64,000 nucleotides of DNA, taken from contig NZ_RFFM01000001.1 in the NCBI RefSeq assembly GCF_003696365.1, positions 186,001 through 250,000 on the forward strand, in the 5' to 3' direction. The stretch comes from Stutzerimonas zhaodongensis. GTDB taxonomy: Bacteria; Pseudomonadota; Gammaproteobacteria; Pseudomonadales; Pseudomonadaceae. The translations under genes were made by a program, and so were the position numbers. This document shows, one piece after another, positions 8,650 to 15,733 of the stretch (position 1 is its first letter; the number at the start of each line of letters is the position of its first letter). The notes beneath the pieces are model-generated. The model ran no database searches. It saw nothing but the letters and a program-made list of their open reading frames with translations, and was not told the DNA's origin.

Positions 8650-8862
8650 TTAAGAGACTTGAACCTGATCGGCCTGCATTCCTTTCTGGCCTTTAGTAGC
8701 CATGAAAGAAACAGCTTGGCCTTCGCTCAGGCTTTTGAAGCCAGCGCTTTCGATCGAACGATAATGAACGAACAGGTCTTCGCTGCCGTCGGTCGGCGTG
8801 ATGAAGCCGAAACCTTTTTCATCGTTGAACCATTTTACAGTGCCATTTTGACGAGTAGACAT
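8650..8862 (-). CDS. cold-shock domain protein (CspA family)
   Basis: A 70-residue single cold-shock domain: N-terminal [18 protein letters not shown] includes RNP1 (KGFGFI, about residues 16-21), and LFVHY (about 29-33) is RNP2. It binds single-stranded nucleic acid and acts as an RNA chaperone. Length and composition are typical of pseudomonad Csp proteins. The ribosome binding site is in acctgggagatactc. The region upstream on this strand (8863 to about 9000) is a long non-coding stretch that could be a structured 5' leader like those of other csp mRNAs. Confidence 0.95.
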   Translation of the reverse strand: MSTRQNGTVKWFNDEKGFGFITPTDGSEDLFVHYRSIESAGFKSLSEGQAVSFMATKGQKGMQADQVQVS

Positions 8863-9220
8863 GAGTATCTCCCAGGTGTTTTAAGGCTGCAGCGCAGAAC
8901 CGTTCGGCGCCGAGACTGAGAAGCGAGAAGCAAAACGAACCGAGGAGATGAAACAGAGAAACATCATGCCGGGTGTCGAAGTGTTAATTGCGAAGCAGTG
9001 ATCCCGAATATACGCGGATAAAATTATAAGTACAGCTTTAGTTTGGTCAGCCAAATATTGGCGGACCTGATTTGATCTTATTGGTCCTTATGATTCCTGT
9101 ATTTGGCTAGACGTAGCTGTCTGCGATTATTGATATCGCGTTAATTGAGCGAATCCAAAATTAGTTTTTGTTGGAATTATATTTGTAGTTTTGAGCGTTT
9201 CTATAAAAAGGCTCAGGACT
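8863..9220. other. non-coding, partly AT-rich intergenic stretch
   Basis: About 360 bases without a convincing gene. The first ~140 bases probably hold the leader and promoter of the minus-strand cold-shock gene. From about 9000 to 9220 the DNA is clearly richer in A and T than the rest of the window, with runs such as ataaaattataag and ggaattatatttgtag. Such composition near promoters is a common H-NS/MvaT target, but that is inference. Confidence 0.6.
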
Positions 9221-9364
9221 ATGACTCCCCAAACATCTAAGGGATCTACGGCCCGTTTGTTTGCTGACGAGAGCCAAAACTCGCGATCAGCGGGAAGCGA
9301 AGACTTGTTTATCTGCGCGGTCCGAGCTCCGCCGGTGGTGAGTCTGCGCTATCTAAAACACTGA
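9221..9364 (+). CDS. possible 47-residue small protein
   Basis: ATG at 9221 after ggctcaggact, a fair Shine-Dalgarno, with a promoter-like ctataaaaagg just before. The reading frame runs 47 codons ([18 protein letters not shown]... ending LRYLKH) to a TGA at 9362. I recognise no family. Its position at the border of the AT-rich stretch, with apparent promoter and ribosome binding site, is the only support; it could be a chance frame. Confidence 0.25.
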   Translation: MTPQTSKGSTARLFADESQNSRSAGSEDLFICAVRAPPVVSLRYLKH

Positions 9365-9497
9365 ACGATCGCTTAGACGATCTGCATTATTTTGTGGACG
9401 TTATGCGTCCATACGCCACCGCTCGATAGGCAACATAGCTTCACCGGCTGGCAAACACCTCCAGCCGCTAAGCCATCTACCTATCGAGGAACTGATC

Positions 9498-10448
9498 ATG
9501 AGCACACTGAATCGCGCACTGACTCTCGCCACCCTTACCCTGGCGGCCGCTGTCACAGCACAAGCATCCCAGATTGCCGGTGCAAGCACGGCTGCTGTGC
9601 TCGGCAGCGAGCGGTCTGAAAGCTACGTCACCACTAAGGACGGTGTAAGCCTCTACTACAAGGACTGGGGGCCTCGTGACGGTCAGGTCGTTACATTCAG
9701 CCACGGCTGGCCTCTCAGCTCGGATAGCTGGGAGTCGCAAATGATGTTTCTGGCATCCAAGGGCTATCGCGTCGTTGCCCATGATCGCCGCGGTCATGGT
9801 CGCTCCAGTCAGCCGTGGGAAGGCAACGATATGGACCATTACGCCGATGACCTCTCAGCAATTCTTGAAGCCTTGGATCTGAAGGACGCGACGCTGATCG
9901 GCTTCTCGACCGGCGGCGGTGAGGTGGCGCGTTACATCGGTCGACATGGCACTGGCCGGGTGAAAAAGGCCGTGCTGGTTGCGTCGGTCCCGCCACAGAT
10001 GCTCAAGACTGATAGCAATCCAAACGGCGTTCCGCTGGAGGTGTTCGACGGGCTGCGTCAGGCTTCGCTTGAGAACAGATCGCAGCTTTATCTGGACATC
10101 GCCTCCGGGCCGTTCTTCGGCTACAACCGGCCAGGCGCAACACCGTCACAGGGGCTGATCCAATCATTCTGGGCGCAAGGCATGCAAGCGGGCCACAAAA
10201 ATACGTATGACTCGATCGCTGCTTTCTCGGCTACCGATTTTCGCGAAGACCTGGAGAAGTTCGATGTGCCGACGCTGGTGATTCACGGCGACGATGACCA
10301 GATCGTACCTATCGACACCTCCGCCCGCGCCTCGGCTGCCATCGTCAAGGACGCAAAACTGATCGTATATCCGGGGGCGCCGCACGGGTTGGCAGACACT
10401 CACAAGGACCGCCTGAACCAGGATCTGCTGGATTTCCTCGAGAAGTAG
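9498..10448 (+). CDS. exported chloroperoxidase/perhydrolase-type alpha/beta hydrolase
   Basis: A 316-residue protein with a strong ribosome binding site (cgaggaactgatc). The N-terminus, [19 protein letters not shown] then AQAS, is a signal peptide. The mature part is a cofactor-free haloperoxidase-like alpha/beta hydrolase: oxyanion [10 protein letters not shown], nucleophile elbow GFSTGGG with Ser at about 137, acid in HGDDDQIVP near 266, and His in APHGLAD near 296. Relatives hydrolyse esters and, with acetate and peroxide, form peracids. Most homologues are cytoplasmic, so the signal peptide is notable. It stands alone and is followed by a hairpin at 10458. Confidence 0.9.
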   Translation: MSTLNRALTLATLTLAAAVTAQASQIAGASTAAVLGSERSESYVTTKDGVSLYYKDWGPRDGQVVTFSHGWPLSSDSWESQMMFLASKGYRVVAHDRRGHGRSSQPWEGNDMDHYADDLSAILEALDLKDATLIGFSTGGGEVARYIGRHGTGRVKKAVLVASVPPQMLKTDSNPNGVPLEVFDGLRQASLENRSQLYLDIASGPFFGYNRPGATPSQGLIQSFWAQGMQAGHKNTYDSIAAFSATDFREDLEKFDVPTLVIHGDDDQIVPIDTSARASAAIVKDAKLIVYPGAPHGLADTHKDRLNQDLLDFLEK

Positions 10449-10457
10449 TGAGCTTCC

Positions 10458-10484
10458 GATCAGCCCCCGCAAGCGGGGCTGATC
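10458..10484 (+). terminator. stem-loop after the hydrolase gene
   Basis: Perfect 10-bp stem GATCAGCCCC / GGGGCTGATC with a 7-nt loop. No T-tract follows, so it may be an mRNA-stabilising hairpin rather than a strong terminator. Confidence 0.6.
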
Positions 10485-10556
10485 GCATTAGCCGTTGTGC
10501 TTTCAGGGCGCAGCAGGAGGGTTCGCTGGACAGCAGAACGCTGCGTTTGTTTCACC

Positions 10557-10574
10557 TATAGCCAAAGGCTTACA
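10557..10574 (+). promoter_or_regulatory. GacA-box-like upstream element of sRNA copy 2
   Basis: TATAGCCAAAGGCTTACA, identical to the element before copy 1 and at the same distance (centre about -67) from the inferred RNA start. The roughly 50 bases between box and -10 differ between the two copies, so the box itself appears conserved. Confidence 0.6.
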
Positions 10575-10621
10575 AGAATCGCAGTCATCAGCTATTTTGC
10601 CGGACCCATGGGAGGCCTAAT

Positions 10622-10627
10622 CTATAC
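10622..10627 (+). promoter_or_regulatory. -10 element of sRNA copy 2
   Basis: CTATAC within aatctataccc, a good sigma-70/sigma-S -10. Transcription would start at about 10633, at the first base where the two sRNA copies become nearly identical. Confidence 0.55.
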
Positions 10628-10632
10628 CCATC

Positions 10633-10740
10633 TCTGAAGCGCAGGACGCGCTGAGGATCAAGGAAGATCGACCATCGCCAGGACGGCAGCCGGAAGGATT
10701 CGGATGGTCAGAAAAACCCGCTTCGGCGGGTTTTTTGCTG
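10633..10740 (+). ncRNA. Rsm-type (RsmA/CsrA-titrating) small RNA, copy 2
   Basis: About 107 nt and a paralogue of the RNA at 8371 on the same strand. Elements: AGCGC-AGGAC-GCGCT (10638-10652), GATC-AAGGAA-GATC (10656-10669), GCC-AGGAC-GGC (10677-10687) and CCGGA-AGGA-TTCGG (10690-10703). The fourth hairpin has a different sequence from that of copy 1 yet still pairs around a GGA loop, which argues for selection on structure. It ends with the same terminator type. It should titrate RsmA/CsrA and so relieve repression of target mRNAs. Confidence 0.75.
10714..10737 (+). terminator. terminator of sRNA copy 2
   Basis: AACCCGC-TTCG-GCGGGTT followed by TTTT, the same design as in copy 1. Confidence 0.9.
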
Positions 10741-10970
10741 TCTGAAAAGTCATATGTGCCGCCATCCAGTGCTGGCTGAACGGCTCGCAAACGAAGCGCT
10801 CCCGCATTGTCGTCTCGCTGCAGCCTTATCTGACGCGATGACCCGTATTCCCCCCTCCTGCACAAATACCTTCTGCGACAGTAGCGACCAGGACTGCACT
10901 TATGCCGCAGGTGATGGTCCGGTGGTCATCCATTTCTATACCCAAGGATCCACCCGTGCGGCAGAGTCTG

Positions 10971-11633
10971 ATGAATCTTTTCCAGCGCTGGACTGCAGTC
11001 GCGGCCCTAAATAAGAAACGCACCCTGGTAGCCGTGACGGCCGTGACGGCCGTGTGCGGGGCGGGATTTCTAGCGCTGATGATGCTGCAGCCGCCTGAGC
11101 TAGCTGATTTATCCGAAGAAAATCGATACCAGCTACCTAACCTCAAAGCGCAGTGGGCACGGGGCGACTTAGTGGTGTTGGTGCGTCACCTGGAGCGTTG
11201 CGATAAGGAGGACTTCCCATGTTGGGAGGGCTCCGATGGCATTACATCCCGTTCAGTGGGAGTTGGGCGCGAACTCGGCGAGGACTTCTTCCAGCTTGGT
11301 CTCAGCAAAAGCGACATCTACAACAGCCCTTTGAGCCGAACGGCCCAGACAGAGCAGATCGTCTTCAAAGATGTCGGCAAAGACCAGGAGTGGTTGTATC
11401 GCTGCCGCGAAACCATGTTGGCCGATGCCCTGAAGAGCAAGATGCCGGGCAGGAATCTGGTGCTGGTAACCCATAGCAGCTGTATCGCCAAGTTCGAACA
11501 AGCACTGGGCTACGACAGCGATACACCTGATTACGGCACGTCCTTGTTCTTCTCAGCGACCGAAGCGCCGGGGTCGCTTGCCGCGCTGGGCTTCCTGGAT
11601 GCAGAGGATTGGTTCATCGCCTTGGGGTTCTGA
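10971..11633 (+). CDS. membrane-anchored Ais-like histidine phosphatase
   Basis: A 220-residue protein; the start at 10971 precedes a basic stretch and one transmembrane helix (about residues 20-40, VAVTAVTAVCGAGFLALMML), so the catalytic part is probably periplasmic. The phosphohistidine motif is VLVRHLERCDK (His near 72) and the second His is in LVTHSSC (near 168). RHxERCD plus nearby Cys residues resemble Ais/PmrG, the LPS core heptose(II)-phosphate phosphatase group, rather than cytoplasmic phosphoglycerate mutases. Cysteines at CDKEDFPCW could form a periplasmic disulfide. An earlier in-frame start at 10902 is possible but has no clear ribosome binding site. Substrate by analogy only. 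Confidence 0.7.
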   Translation: MNLFQRWTAVAALNKKRTLVAVTAVTAVCGAGFLALMMLQPPELADLSEENRYQLPNLKAQWARGDLVVLVRHLERCDKEDFPCWEGSDGITSRSVGVGRELGEDFFQLGLSKSDIYNSPLSRTAQTEQIVFKDVGKDQEWLYRCRETMLADALKSKMPGRNLVLVTHSSCIAKFEQALGYDSDTPDYGTSLFFSATEAPGSLAALGFLDAEDWFIALGF

Positions 11634-11659
11634 CACGCGCGCATGTTGCAATGGAGACG

Positions 11660-12574
11660 TCACACCCCGCGGCTGCCCTGGCTTTGAATGGCCATGATTT
11701 CACCGATGAGCCATTGCAAAGCTGCATCCCGCTCGCGTTGTGCCACGCTCACGATGTCCAGCTGGAAGGTGCCAAGGTCGAATGGCAGGTCGAAGAGCTG
11801 CAGCGGTAGCAACCCTGCGAAATGCCGAGCCAGCCCCGTCGGGAGTACGGCGGCGAGGTCACTGCTGGCTACGATGTGGGCGGCCTGCAGGTAGTTGGGG
11901 GTGGTGTAGACCACGCCCCGCGCCAAGTCGTGATCTTCCAGCCACTGGTCGACCATGCCCCGCGTCTGGCCACCATGAACCCACAGATGGCGCAGCCGCA
12001 GAAATGTAGTCAGATCGAGCTCCCCGTCGATCAACGGGTGTTGTTTGCGCAGCGCGACCTGCAGCGTTTCGCTGGCCCAGCGACGGCTATGGAAGCGGGT
12101 CGGCACATCAAGGAACCGCCCGACCGCCAGATCGATTTCACCGTTATCCAGTGCTGCGGCTGGCAGGGAAGGGGTCAAGTGCTCAATTCCCAGCTGAACG
12201 CCTGGGGCCACTTTCGCCAGATGGGCCATCAGCGGTGGCATGCAAATCAACTCAACGTAGTCAGTCACCGCGATGACGAAGCGCTGGCGGCTGGTGGCTG
12301 GGTCAAAGAAGTCACCCGCATTGAGCGTGTGCTCGATCTGCTGCAAGGCATCGCGGATAGGCGCTTCCAGGCTCAGTGCTCGCGGAGTGGGTTGCATGGC
12401 GCGGCCGACTCGCACCAGCAGCGGGTCATCGAGCAGTTCACGCAAGCGATTGAGCGCATTGCTGACCGCCGGTTGGCTGAGCGACAGGCGCTCGGCGGCG
12501 CGCGAGACGTTGCGTTCGCGCAGCAGCGCGTCTAGGACGCGGAGCAGGTTGAGATCGAAGCTGTAGATATTCAT
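11660..12574 (-). CDS. LysR-family transcriptional regulator
   Basis: A 304-residue LysR regulator with N-terminal winged helix-turn-helix (LLRERNVSRAAERLSLSQPAVSNALNRLR, split here as residues about 17-45) and a C-terminal inducer-binding domain, of the NodD/LinR-like type beginning MNIYSFDLNLLRVLDALL. It is divergent from the acyl-CoA operon that begins at 12678, the usual arrangement for a LysR activator and its target. The inducer is unknown, perhaps an acyl-CoA or the parent acid. An inverted repeat lies over its own start codon. Confidence 0.93.
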   Translation of the reverse strand: MNIYSFDLNLLRVLDALLRERNVSRAAERLSLSQPAVSNALNRLRELLDDPLLVRVGRAMQPTPRALSLEAPIRDALQQIEHTLNAGDFFDPATSRQRFVIAVTDYVELICMPPLMAHLAKVAPGVQLGIEHLTPSLPAAALDNGEIDLAVGRFLDVPTRFHSRRWASETLQVALRKQHPLIDGELDLTTFLRLRHLWVHGGQTRGMVDQWLEDHDLARGVVYTTPNYLQAAHIVASSDLAAVLPTGLARHFAGLLPLQLFDLPFDLGTFQLDIVSVAQRERDAALQWLIGEIMAIQSQGSRGV

Positions 12575-12582
12575 CTAATGAA
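12570..12582. promoter_or_regulatory. inverted repeat in LysR/operon divergent promoter
   Basis: TTCAT-CTA-ATGAA, overlapping the LysR start codon, with related ttcatcta again near 12622. It is a candidate binding site for the divergent regulator, compatible with autorepression. It is short, so chance is possible. Confidence 0.35.
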
Positions 12583-12677
12583 TCTGAATCATCACAAGAC
12601 TAAATTTCAAAAATAGTACCGTCTTCATCTAAGGTAGGTCTTCTGATTTTTCTGCCTTTGCGACGAGGACAGCTGCA

Positions 12678-13916
12678 ATGAGCCAAACCCGTTTCGATAT
12701 CCAGACCGCTGCCGTGATCGGCGCGGGCACCATGGGCCGCGGTATCGTCATGAGCCTGGCCAACGCCGGCGTGCAGGTGCGCTGGCTGGACAACAATCCC
12801 GAGATGCTGGAACAGGCGCTGGGCGCGGTGGCCGACACCTACGCGCACAACGTGCGGCAGGGCCGGATCGACGAGACTCAAGCGGCTGCGCGACGGGCCT
12901 GCATCAGCAAGGCGGCTGATTACCAGGCGCTGGCCGATGTCGATCTGGTGATCGAGGCGGTCTACGAAAACCTCGAGCTCAAGCAGAAGATCTTCCGCGA
13001 GCTGGACGGCATCGTGAAGCCGACCGGCATTCTTGCCAGCAACACCTCGGCGCTGGATATCGACGCCATCGCCGCCGTCACCGGGCGCCCGGAGCAGGTC
13101 GTGGGCCTGCACTTCTTCAGCCCGGCGCACATCATGAAGCTGCTGGAAATCGTCCGCGGCGCGAAGACCTCCAAAGCCGTGCTCGACGCCTCCACCGAAC
13201 TGGGCAAGCGCATGGGCAAGGTCAGTGTAATCGCCGGCAACTGCCCGGGCTTCATCGGCAATCGCATGCTCGCCACCTACGTGAGCGAGGCGCGGATGAT
13301 GCTGCTCGAAGGCGCCTATCCCCATCAGGTGGACGCCGCGCTGCAGGGCTTCGGCTTCGCCATGGGCCCATTCCGTATGTATGACGTGGTCGGTATCGAC
13401 CTGGAATGGCGCGCCCGCGAACTGGCCGGCAAGGGCCAGGATGAATCCGAGGTGCAGGTGGATAACCGTCTCTGTGAGCTGGGCCGCTTCGGTCAGAAGT
13501 CGCGCATGGGCTACTACCGCTACGCCGAGGGCAGCCGTCAGGCCGAGCACGATCCGGAAGTGGACGCCTTGGTGCAGCGCGAGTCCGAGCGCCTCGGCTA
13601 TGAGCGCCGCGAGATCGGCAGCGAAGAAATCCTCGAGCGCTGCCTGCTTGCGTTGGTCAATGAGGGCGCGAAGATTCTCGAGGAAGGCATGGCTGAGTCC
13701 TGCGCCGACATCGACACCGTCTACCTCTATGGTTACGGCTTCCCAGCTGAAGTCGGTGGGCCGATGACCTGGGCCGATCGTCAGGGCCTGCCGGCCATTC
13801 GTGATCGCCTCAACGCATTGGCCGAGCGCCACGGCGAGCACTGGCAGCCTGCGGGGCTGATCGACAGCCTGGCCACCCTTGGCGGTCGTTTCGCCGACCA
13901 CAAGAAGGAGGCGTGA
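12678..13916 (+). CDS. 3-hydroxyacyl-CoA dehydrogenase
   Basis: A 412-residue NAD-dependent dehydrogenase of the FadB/HAD type without an enoyl-CoA hydratase domain. The Rossmann motif GAGTMGRG is at about residues 16-23; the catalytic region GLHFFSPAHIMKLLEIV (about 144-160) carries the active-site His; two C-terminal 3HCDH domains follow. It would oxidise an L-3-hydroxyacyl-CoA to the 3-ketoacyl-CoA. First gene of a compact operon with an acyl-CoA dehydrogenase starting 2 bases after its stop. No thiolase or hydratase is in the cluster. Confidence 0.93.
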   Translation: MSQTRFDIQTAAVIGAGTMGRGIVMSLANAGVQVRWLDNNPEMLEQALGAVADTYAHNVRQGRIDETQAAARRACISKAADYQALADVDLVIEAVYENLELKQKIFRELDGIVKPTGILASNTSALDIDAIAAVTGRPEQVVGLHFFSPAHIMKLLEIVRGAKTSKAVLDASTELGKRMGKVSVIAGNCPGFIGNRMLATYVSEARMMLLEGAYPHQVDAALQGFGFAMGPFRMYDVVGIDLEWRARELAGKGQDESEVQVDNRLCELGRFGQKSRMGYYRYAEGSRQAEHDPEVDALVQRESERLGYERREIGSEEILERCLLALVNEGAKILEEGMAESCADIDTVYLYGYGFPAEVGGPMTWADRQGLPAIRDRLNALAERHGEHWQPAGLIDSLATLGGRFADHKKEA

Positions 13917-13918
13917 GC

Positions 13919-15709
13919 ATGGAATACAAGGCACCCCTGCGTGACATGCGCTTCGTGCTGCACGAGCTGTTCGATGCCACCGGTCATTGCGAATTGCTCG
14001 GCAACGGCCTGGACCGCGAGTTGATCGACGGCGTGCTGGAAGAAGCCGCGCGCTACACCGGCGGCGAGATCGCGCCGCTCAATCGCAACAGCGACGAAGA
14101 AGGCGTGACCCTGGAAAACGGCGAAGTGCGCACGCCGCAGGGCTTCGTCGAAGCCTACAAGCAGTACGTCGACAACGGCTGGGCGAGCATGACCGGGCCG
14201 ACCGAGTACGGTGGTCAAGGCTTTCCGCAGCTGGTGGCCTGCAACTTCCACGAGATGCTGATGGGCGCGTCCCTGTCCTTCCGCATCTACTCGGGCCTCA
14301 CCGAGGGCGCGGTGCTGGCGCTGTACAAGCACGGCAGCGACGAGCTGAAGAATGCCTATCTGGAGAAGCTGGTCAGCGGGAGCTGGAGCGGCACCATGTG
14401 CCTCACCGAGCCGCAGGCCGGCACCGACCTCGCCCTGCTGCGCACCCGGGCCGAGCCCCAGGCGGACGGTAGCTACAAGGTCAGCGGCAGCAAGATTTTC
14501 ATCTCCGGCGGCGAGCACGACATGAGCGAGAACATCGTGCACCTGGTGCTGGCGCGCCTGCCGGATGCGCCGGCTGGGGTGAAAGGCATCAGCCTGCTGC
14601 TGGTGCCCAAGTTCATCGCCAATGCCGACGGCACGCCGGGCGAGCGCAACGCGCTGAGCTGCGGCGCCATCGAGCACAAGATGGGCATCAAGGGCGCGGC
14701 CACCTGCGTGATGAATTTCGACGGTGCCACCGGCTGGGTTGTCGGCGAGCCGAACCAGGGCCTTGCCTGCATGTTCACCATGATGAACGACGCGCGCTTC
14801 CAGGTCGGCTTGCAGGGGCTTGGCATTGCCGAACAGGCTTATCAGGGCTCGCTGGCCTATGCTCGTGAGCGTCTGCAATCGCGAGGACTGGCTGGCGCGC
14901 AGCACCCGGACAAGGTCGCCGACCCGATCATCGTGCATCCGGACGTGCGGCGCATGCTGCTAACGCAAAAGACGCTGGTCGAAGGCAGCCGCATGCTGGC
15001 CGCCTACTGCGCCCGGCAGCTGGATCTCGAACACGGCCACCCCGAGCCGAGCTACCGCAAGGCCGCAAGCAAGCGCGCTGCGTTGCTGATCCCCATCGTC
15101 AAGGCGTTCTTCACCGACATGGGCCAGGAAGTCGCAAGCCTCGGCGTGCAGGTCTACGGTGGCCACGGGTATATCCGCGAGTGGGGCATGGAGCAGCTGA
15201 TGCGCGACAGCCGCATCACCCAGCTCTACGAGGGCACCAACGGTATCCAGGCGCTGGATTACATCCGCCGCAAGCTGCTCGGCGATGGCGGCGCGGAGCT
15301 ATCTGCGTTGCAGGCGGAATTCAGCGAGGTCTGTGACCGCCAGATCGACCGGCCGGCATTGCACGACATGGCCAGCAAGGTGCAGGCACGCATTGGCGAA
15401 TGGCGCGAGCTGACTGCCGAGATCATTGCTGCGACCGGCCGCGATCCGCAGGAAATTGGCGCGGTGTCGGTGGATTTCCTGCAGTACTCGGCGTATGTCC
15501 TGTTGGCGGGCTTGTGGCTGCAGGCCGCGGCGCGCGCCCAGGATGCGATGGAGCAAGGCAGCGGTGAAGAAGCGTTCTATCAGGCCAAGCTGGCCAGCGC
15601 GGATTTCTATCTGCGCCGTGTCCTGCCAAGGGCCAGTGCACATCGGGAAGCCATTCAGGGTGGGGCCGAATGTTTGATGGCGCTGCCGGAAAGCGACTTC
15701 GCGTTTTGA
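13919..15709 (+). CDS. acyl-CoA dehydrogenase (large, DmdC-like type)
   Basis: A 596-residue FAD enzyme. The ATG at 13919 is used because aaggagg lies 7 bases before it; an in-frame GTG at 13913 is less likely. Domains: N-terminal helical part, middle beta domain with MCLTEPQAGTDL (about residue 160), the four-helix C-terminal domain, and an extra C-terminal extension typical of the 590-600-residue class that includes 3-methylmercaptopropionyl-CoA dehydrogenase (DmdC). The catalytic base is in LYEGTNGIQ (Glu near 437). It introduces the alpha,beta double bond into an acyl-CoA; chain-length or substrate choice cannot be read from the sequence. Confidence 0.92.
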   Translation: MEYKAPLRDMRFVLHELFDATGHCELLGNGLDRELIDGVLEEAARYTGGEIAPLNRNSDEEGVTLENGEVRTPQGFVEAYKQYVDNGWASMTGPTEYGGQGFPQLVACNFHEMLMGASLSFRIYSGLTEGAVLALYKHGSDELKNAYLEKLVSGSWSGTMCLTEPQAGTDLALLRTRAEPQADGSYKVSGSKIFISGGEHDMSENIVHLVLARLPDAPAGVKGISLLLVPKFIANADGTPGERNALSCGAIEHKMGIKGAATCVMNFDGATGWVVGEPNQGLACMFTMMNDARFQVGLQGLGIAEQAYQGSLAYARERLQSRGLAGAQHPDKVADPIIVHPDVRRMLLTQKTLVEGSRMLAAYCARQLDLEHGHPEPSYRKAASKRAALLIPIVKAFFTDMGQEVASLGVQVYGGHGYIREWGMEQLMRDSRITQLYEGTNGIQALDYIRRKLLGDGGAELSALQAEFSEVCDRQIDRPALHDMASKVQARIGEWRELTAEIIAATGRDPQEIGAVSVDFLQYSAYVLLAGLWLQAAARAQDAMEQGSGEEAFYQAKLASADFYLRRVLPRASAHREAIQGGAECLMALPESDFAF

Positions 15710-15733
15710 GCTAATCGATCACAGGAGGCACCG

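Noticed and set aside
8371-10740. Reading the sRNA pair as a transposon or MITE duplication
   Set aside because: No terminal inverted repeats or target-site duplications; similarity stops at the promoter box and terminator, fitting gene units.
10754-11014. 86-codon frame between sRNA 2 and the Ais-like gene
   Set aside because: No ribosome binding site, overlaps the phosphatase start, and has a composition without hydrophobic or domain features.
12600-13934. 444-codon antisense frame over the 3-hydroxyacyl-CoA dehydrogenase
   Set aside because: Overlaps a gene with intact family motifs; the antisense product has no recognisable features.
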